A stretch of 34,330 bases of DNA. Origin: Fragilaria crotonensis (lineage: Eukaryota > Bacillariophyta > Fragilariophyceae > Fragilariales > Fragilariaceae). The stretch is from positions 1 to 34,330 of the forward strand of contig JAKSYS010000662.1 in the NCBI GenBank assembly GCA_022925895.1, read 5' to 3'. The position numbers and the translations under genes were made by a program. Below are positions 30,335-34,330 of this stretch, one piece after another; the first letter of the stretch is position 1; every line of letters starts with the position of its first letter. The notes beneath the pieces were generated by a model, which did no database searches, was not told the origin of the DNA, and saw only the letters and a list, made by a program, of their open reading frames with translations.

Positions 30335-31087
30335 GACAATTCAAATGAAATGCAAATTGACCACCTCGCGGCGTCTATTTGTCATGAAAGGTCGCAGTCA
30401 GCGTTTTTCGTCGCAGGAGCAAGTTCCATACGGTATGAAGAAATTCTTTAGCTTCAGTTTTCAGAACATTGTGTCAGCAAGGTGAAAATGTGCATGTACT
30501 GTATCATACAAAATATATCGTGTATATATATGATATGTGACATGTATGATATATAATGTATGACATACTCCGATACGATTGAGTATGAAAATGCATGATA
30601 CAACAGTACATGGAGTACAGTACTCAGCACCAGGTAGCACGAAGCATTGGTTACATGTGTTACTGTATGTGTTATGTAGCTAGTGTACGTGTTTTATGTG
30701 ACTTTTACTCAATTCTACGCTCTCTTACTGTACGCTGCGCATGTACTCTTTACTCTGTATGCATGACGCGTGTTTGAAACTGCAGGCGCATTTCCCAATT
30801 CCCAACGCTCAAGATACCGCGACGTAAATGAATCACGCCTCAAGGCTACCGTACCTCCCGCAGTAGACCAGGTATGTACTACTGAGTACTCTGGAGTACA
30901 GTAAAACAAAACATGTTTCTGGAAACAAGGCGATTCGTGCCCAATGAGTTGTCTCAGAGACATTCTTGCGATCCTCAAGGAATACATCGTCAAACCTTGA
31001 ACCCTCGACTGTCAAATACTTCTACCTGGCAGCCACTAGTTGCGTATAATCATTGTTATCTTTGAATAGGAACCTCAGTGTGACATC
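30335..31087. promoter_or_regulatory. Divergent intergenic region, RING gene and choline-transporter-like gene
   Basis: About 750 bp between divergent starts, presumably holding both promoters. It contains a TA-rich run of ATGTATGATATAT-type repeats at 30500-30565 and dense GTAC words (ATGGAGTACAGTACTC near 30609; GAGTACTCTGGAGTACAG near 30884). No coding signal seen. Confidence 0.5.
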
Positions 31088-32692
31088 ATGGGCGAAGTCG
31101 TCGTTGTGCAGGGAACTGCAGTTCAAGGAACGGTCTTGGGAGGAGATTCATCTCCCCATTCCGCCCCTACGTACGATGCGAACTTTTCGAAAGGAGAGAA
31201 GCAAGAGACAAAGTGTCGTGACCCAATCTTCGCTTTCCTCCTCTACGCGAATGTTATCGCAATTGCTGTTGTTGTCGTCATTTATCAGAAGGAGGCACTT
31301 GCTGTTGTTGGTTCGAACTCAAGCTCGGGGGAAGACTTCTCTGGTTACGTCTATGCTGGGTTGATCTGCGGTGCTTTCGCTATGATTTTCTCAGGATTGA
31401 TGCTCGTGGTCATGATGTGGATTCCTTCTTTTTTGATCAAGACCGCTCTTATCTTTGTCGTGGTGTTGAGTGGTCTTTGGGCCGCCTACGGATTTATCAT
31501 TGGAGCTTACGTTATGGGTATCTTTGGAGCCATTTTCTTCCTACTTGGGGTTTGCTACGCGCGTGCTGTGTGGCCTCGCATTCCCTTTGCCACGGCCAAT
31601 TTGGTGACAGGATGCACTGCCATTCGCGGGAATTGTGGCGTCATCTTCACTTCCTTCCTCTTTGAAGCCTTGGCCTTTGGATGGACCATTCTCTGGTGCT
31701 TGGCGTGCTTTGGAACCTTTTCTAGCACGTACTCATGCTCAACTGTCAACGGCAACGAGGTTTGCACGTCCGTTAACTACGGATACCTGTTCCTACTCTT
31801 GCTTTCCTTTTTCTTTACCCATCAAGTTATCCAGAATACGGTGCACGTCATTGTTGCTGGTACGGTTGGCTCGTGGTGGTTCTCTCCAGAGGACTCTGGC
31901 TGTTGCTCAGCTGGAATCCTGGGCTCGACGATTCGGTACGACGTTTTCTTTTGTGTGAAAATATTAATGTTGCTGTCATGGTCCCTCACTAACTCAGTAC
32001 TTGGTATCGTTTTCGACTCGCAGTGCCTTGACTACGTCGTTTGGTTCTATTTGTTTTGGTTCCCTCATTGTAGCCATTATTCAAGCTCTTAAATCCCTGG
32101 CCCAACAGGCTCGTCAAAACGGAGACAACGCAATTTTGGCATGCATTGCAGAATGCATCCTTGGTTGCCTTCAAAGTCTTGTGGAATACTTCAACAAGTG
32201 GGCCTTCATTTATGTTGGCTTGTACGGATACAGTTACCTTGAGGCTGGAAGAATGTCATCACTTTGTTCAAGAACCGCGGTTGGGATGCTATCATCGCTG
32301 ATGATCTCATTGGAAATGTCTTGTTTCTCGTTTCCATCATTGTCGGTGGTTTGACCGGTGTCGTTGGAATCATTGTGCAGACCACAAGCCCCCTTTTCGA
32401 CAACGCCCCAGGAAATCAGACTGCCATTGCGTTTGGGTGAGTTTAAGTTTTTTCGTTCCCTCACGCGTTCTGACTACGATGCTAAGCTCACACTCCCTTA
32501 CCTTGGATCAACAGACTTGGCTTCATCGTTGGACTCGTTCTTTGCAGCATTTTCTTGGGATCAATCGCGTCCGCCGTCAATGCAGTGATTGTTTTGTTCG
32601 CCGAGGCTCCAGCTGAATTCCAACAGAACTACCCTGAACTCTCCAACCAAATGAGAACTGCCTGGTCGGATGCCTTCCCAGGAAGTGTCTAG
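31088..32692 (+). CDS. Choline transporter-like (CTL/SLC44) membrane protein
   Basis: Start ATG 31088. Three exons: 31088-31935, 32024-32436 and 32515-32692, with GT-AG introns of 88 bp (31936-32023) and 78 bp (32437-32514), each splitting a codon (CG|T and GG|A) so that the frame continues. About ten hydrophobic helices are visible, beginning FAFLLYANVIAIAVVVVIY. The family signature region is clear: HQVIQNTVHVIVAGTVGSWW, then ALTTSFGSICFGSLIVAIIQ and FIYVGLYGYSYLEAGR. SLC44 proteins move choline or related amines across plasma or organelle membranes. In exon 2 the frame shifts by -1 at about 32250 (GGAAGAATG), after which NVITLFKNRGWDAIIADDLI continues; one missing base is likely. The C-terminus is cytosolic. 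Tail to tail with the GPCR gene, 123 bp apart. Confidence 0.85.
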
Positions 32693-32815
32693 AGTTAGCG
32701 TGAGTTGACGAGACAAAGATGTATGTGGTGGCCTAGTTAAAAATTAGTTCAGAGTGGTTTCAATATAAACAAAGTGTTCAGAATGCAGGAGATACGTCGT
32801 TGAGATATCTGATTA

Positions 32816-34330
32816 TCATGGCGCCTCAGTGTCTGAACCTAACGTTTGTCGTAGGCTGACTTCTTTGCGAGGGCGAGCTTGCCATCTAGGAATAAGCGAT
32901 TTCGATGGTGAACTACCGGTAGAAGAATCGGCAATCTCGTCGACCATGCTTTCTTCCAAACGGAGCCCCGGGGCCCCGGGAACGGACGATTCCGCAGGTG
33001 AAGAAGCAGCATCGGTAACCTCGGGGAATTTGCTCTCTTCAATGGTGAGGCACTGGCTGTCGAGGCACGTGCTGGGAGAGCTTGCACTGTCGGAAAGTAA
33101 CGATTCCGCAGGTGAAGAAGCAGAATCTGCAATCTCAGGGACCAAGCTCGAATCTATAGCGCGGCAACTCATCTCGAGGCCTGTGCTATCTTCCACCGCT
33201 TGCGCTTCGATACCCCTGTCAAGGTAAGACTGACTCAAACTCCTTTGGCTCCCTGCATTTGTTAGGTCCCATGCCAACGGTTTACGATGGGTGCGAAGTC
33301 GCCTATCTTCATAAAAGTGCGCGGAGGGGAGACTTCCGGTGGGTGCGGATTGCTGACCTCTTTCGACCTCCTCCCTTGTCTTCCCGTAATGGTGAACAAA
33401 ATACATCTTGGGAACAAAGATGAGTGTCAGGACGCCCAAGCATGTAAATAAAATCATGCATGTCACTACCAAGTACACAACCTGCGGCTTGTCAGAAACC
33501 AGAAAGACAATCGGCACGCCGATAAAACAAGTTTGCAGCATGCCAATCATGATAATGGCAATGTATTTGGATTCACTGAATTCACTTTGTATCGACCGCG
33601 CAATGTACGCTTGGATGTTGGCGATCACAAGGAGTCCACCATTAATGAGCGACAAGATAACCACGTAAGGGACTGCACCTTGGGAAGAGCAAGATCCGTA
33701 GGTCGAAATAATCCGATTCCAATCGTCATTGCCTGGATGCGGTTTTCGAGAGTATTCTAGGGGGGCTAGGGCTGTCCATACACCGAGTATGAGAATGTTT
33801 GCAGCCAGAATACATACGACGGGCACAATGACATCCTTTTCGGTAACCTCCTGTCGAACAAAACGGCGATTTGCGTGAAAGAGCTTGTTTACCCTCCATG
33901 TCTTTGAAAACAAGGCAGAGAAAGTAGTTGCAAAGCCAATACATAAAAGCCATGGAAAAGCCATGCACGAAAAATTGCAGACGTCTTTGGTATAACCTGA
34001 ATCATCCACCGAGAGAGGGATAATGGAACTGACCATGATGATGACCCCGAACCCGATCAAGACCAGGAAAATAGGTTGTGAAGCCTTGACCACTCGTCTC
34101 TTGCGATGCACCCCCATGAACAAAACAAAAGTCACAGCCAAGATGTAAGTGATTCCCACACCAACATATCCGAGGTATTTGAGGTTTCCAATGAGATTCT
34201 CGTTGACGACAACTGGGGGGAGTGCTAACGGAATCCTAACAACCTCCACGAGAGACGTTGTAAAGATTTCTTGTGGACGCGACCTGCCAGTAGCCAATTC
34301 AACAACAACTGATAGACTCCATTCCCATTT
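32816..34330 (-). CDS. Class C G-protein-coupled receptor (GABA-B/mGluR-like), 5' part missing
   Basis: The frame is open to the right edge, so the start and the usual extracellular ligand-binding domain lie outside. Stop TGA 32816-32818. Seven membrane segments of the 7TM_3 family follow: KYLGYVGVGITYILAVTFVL, PIFLVLIGFGVIIMVSSIIP, FSCMAFPWLLCIGFATTFSA (with SKTWRV after it), VIVPVVCILAANILILGVW, VPYVVILSLINGGLLVIANI, IAIIMIGMLQTCFIGVPIVF and VVYLVVTCMILFTCLGVLTL ending FVPKMYF. The FxPK end of helix 7 and the TWRV motif after helix 3 are class C hallmarks. The cytosolic tail (about 170 residues) is Ser/Pro/Glu-rich and contains three related copies of an EIADSASSPAES-like unit. Fungi and plants mostly lack such receptors; diatoms carry them. 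Its ligand is unknown. Confidence 0.85.
   Translation of the reverse strand, partial: KWEWSLSVVVELATGRSRPQEIFTTSLVEVVRIPLALPPVVVNENLIGNLKYLGYVGVGITYILAVTFVLFMGVHRKRRVVKASQPIFLVLIGFGVIIMVSSIIPLSVDDSGYTKDVCNFSCMAFPWLLCIGFATTFSALFSKTWRVNKLFHANRRFVRQEVTEKDVIVPVVCILAANILILGVWTALAPLEYSRKPHPGNDDWNRIISTYGSCSSQGAVPYVVILSLINGGLLVIANIQAYIARSIQSEFSESKYIAIIMIGMLQTCFIGVPIVFLVSDKPQVVYLVVTCMILFTCLGVLTLIFVPKMYFVHHYGKTREEVERGQQSAPTGSLPSAHFYEDRRLRTHRKPLAWDLTNAGSQRSLSQSYLDRGIEAQAVEDSTGLEMSCRAIDSSLVPEIADSASSPAESLLSDSASSPSTCLDSQCLTIEESKFPEVTDAASSPAESSVPGAPGLRLEESMVDEIADSSTGSSPSKSLIPRWQARPRKEVSLRQTLGSDTEAP

Overview
The window is nuclear DNA of a photosynthetic stramenopile, most likely a pennate diatom. This is inferred from several features: genes on both strands with short GT-AG introns (54 to 253 bp); a Na+/Ca2+ exchanger, PI-PLC, class C GPCR, choline-transporter-like protein and MAK-type kinase set; a methyltransferase with a thylakoid-lumen-type presequence; and piggyBac and Harbinger DNA transposons of the kind common in diatoms. 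No bacterial operon features, rRNA, convincing tRNA or CRISPR were seen.

Layout. 1-1.28 kb holds the 3' end of a short-chain dehydrogenase (2,4-dienoyl-CoA reductase-like, +) and a membrane-anchored RING-H2 protein (-). 1.5-9.45 kb is an intergenic region swollen by two autonomous-type DNA transposons: a piggyBac-family element (about 1.52-4.26 kb) and a PIF/Harbinger element (5359-9445) with a 3-bp TGA target duplication. 9.7-12 kb is a Na+/Ca2+ exchanger of the NCLX/CCX type. 12.3-13.1 kb is a mitochondrial-type J-protein (-). 13.8-16.5 kb is a complete PI-specific phospholipase C. 17.0-22.4 kb is a very large protein with PDZ-like, RGS and DENN modules. 22.6-23.8 kb is a MAK/ICK/Ime2-type protein kinase (-). 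24-28.2 kb has no convincing intact gene but contains an eroded ORF. 28.3-30.3 kb holds a lumen-targeted methyltransferase and a RING protein that overlap tail to tail. 31.1-32.7 kb is a choline-transporter-like (SLC44) protein. 32.8-34.3 kb is a class C GPCR cut off by the right edge.

The theme is signalling: a class C GPCR, an RGS module, PI-PLC, a Ca2+ exchanger and a DENN (Rab GEF-type) module all lie within 25 kb. Physical neighbourhood in a eukaryote does not prove a shared pathway.

A caution runs through the window. Many otherwise well conserved genes are broken only by single-base insertions or deletions, often in or beside short homopolymers, and the conserved motifs simply continue in another frame. 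No substitution-type stop codon is needed to explain them. This looks more like residual assembly error than decay, so 'pseudogene' labels on the transposases and the broken state of host genes are provisional. The exception is the eroded ORF at 27.06-28.0 kb, which carries several in-frame stops within one frame.
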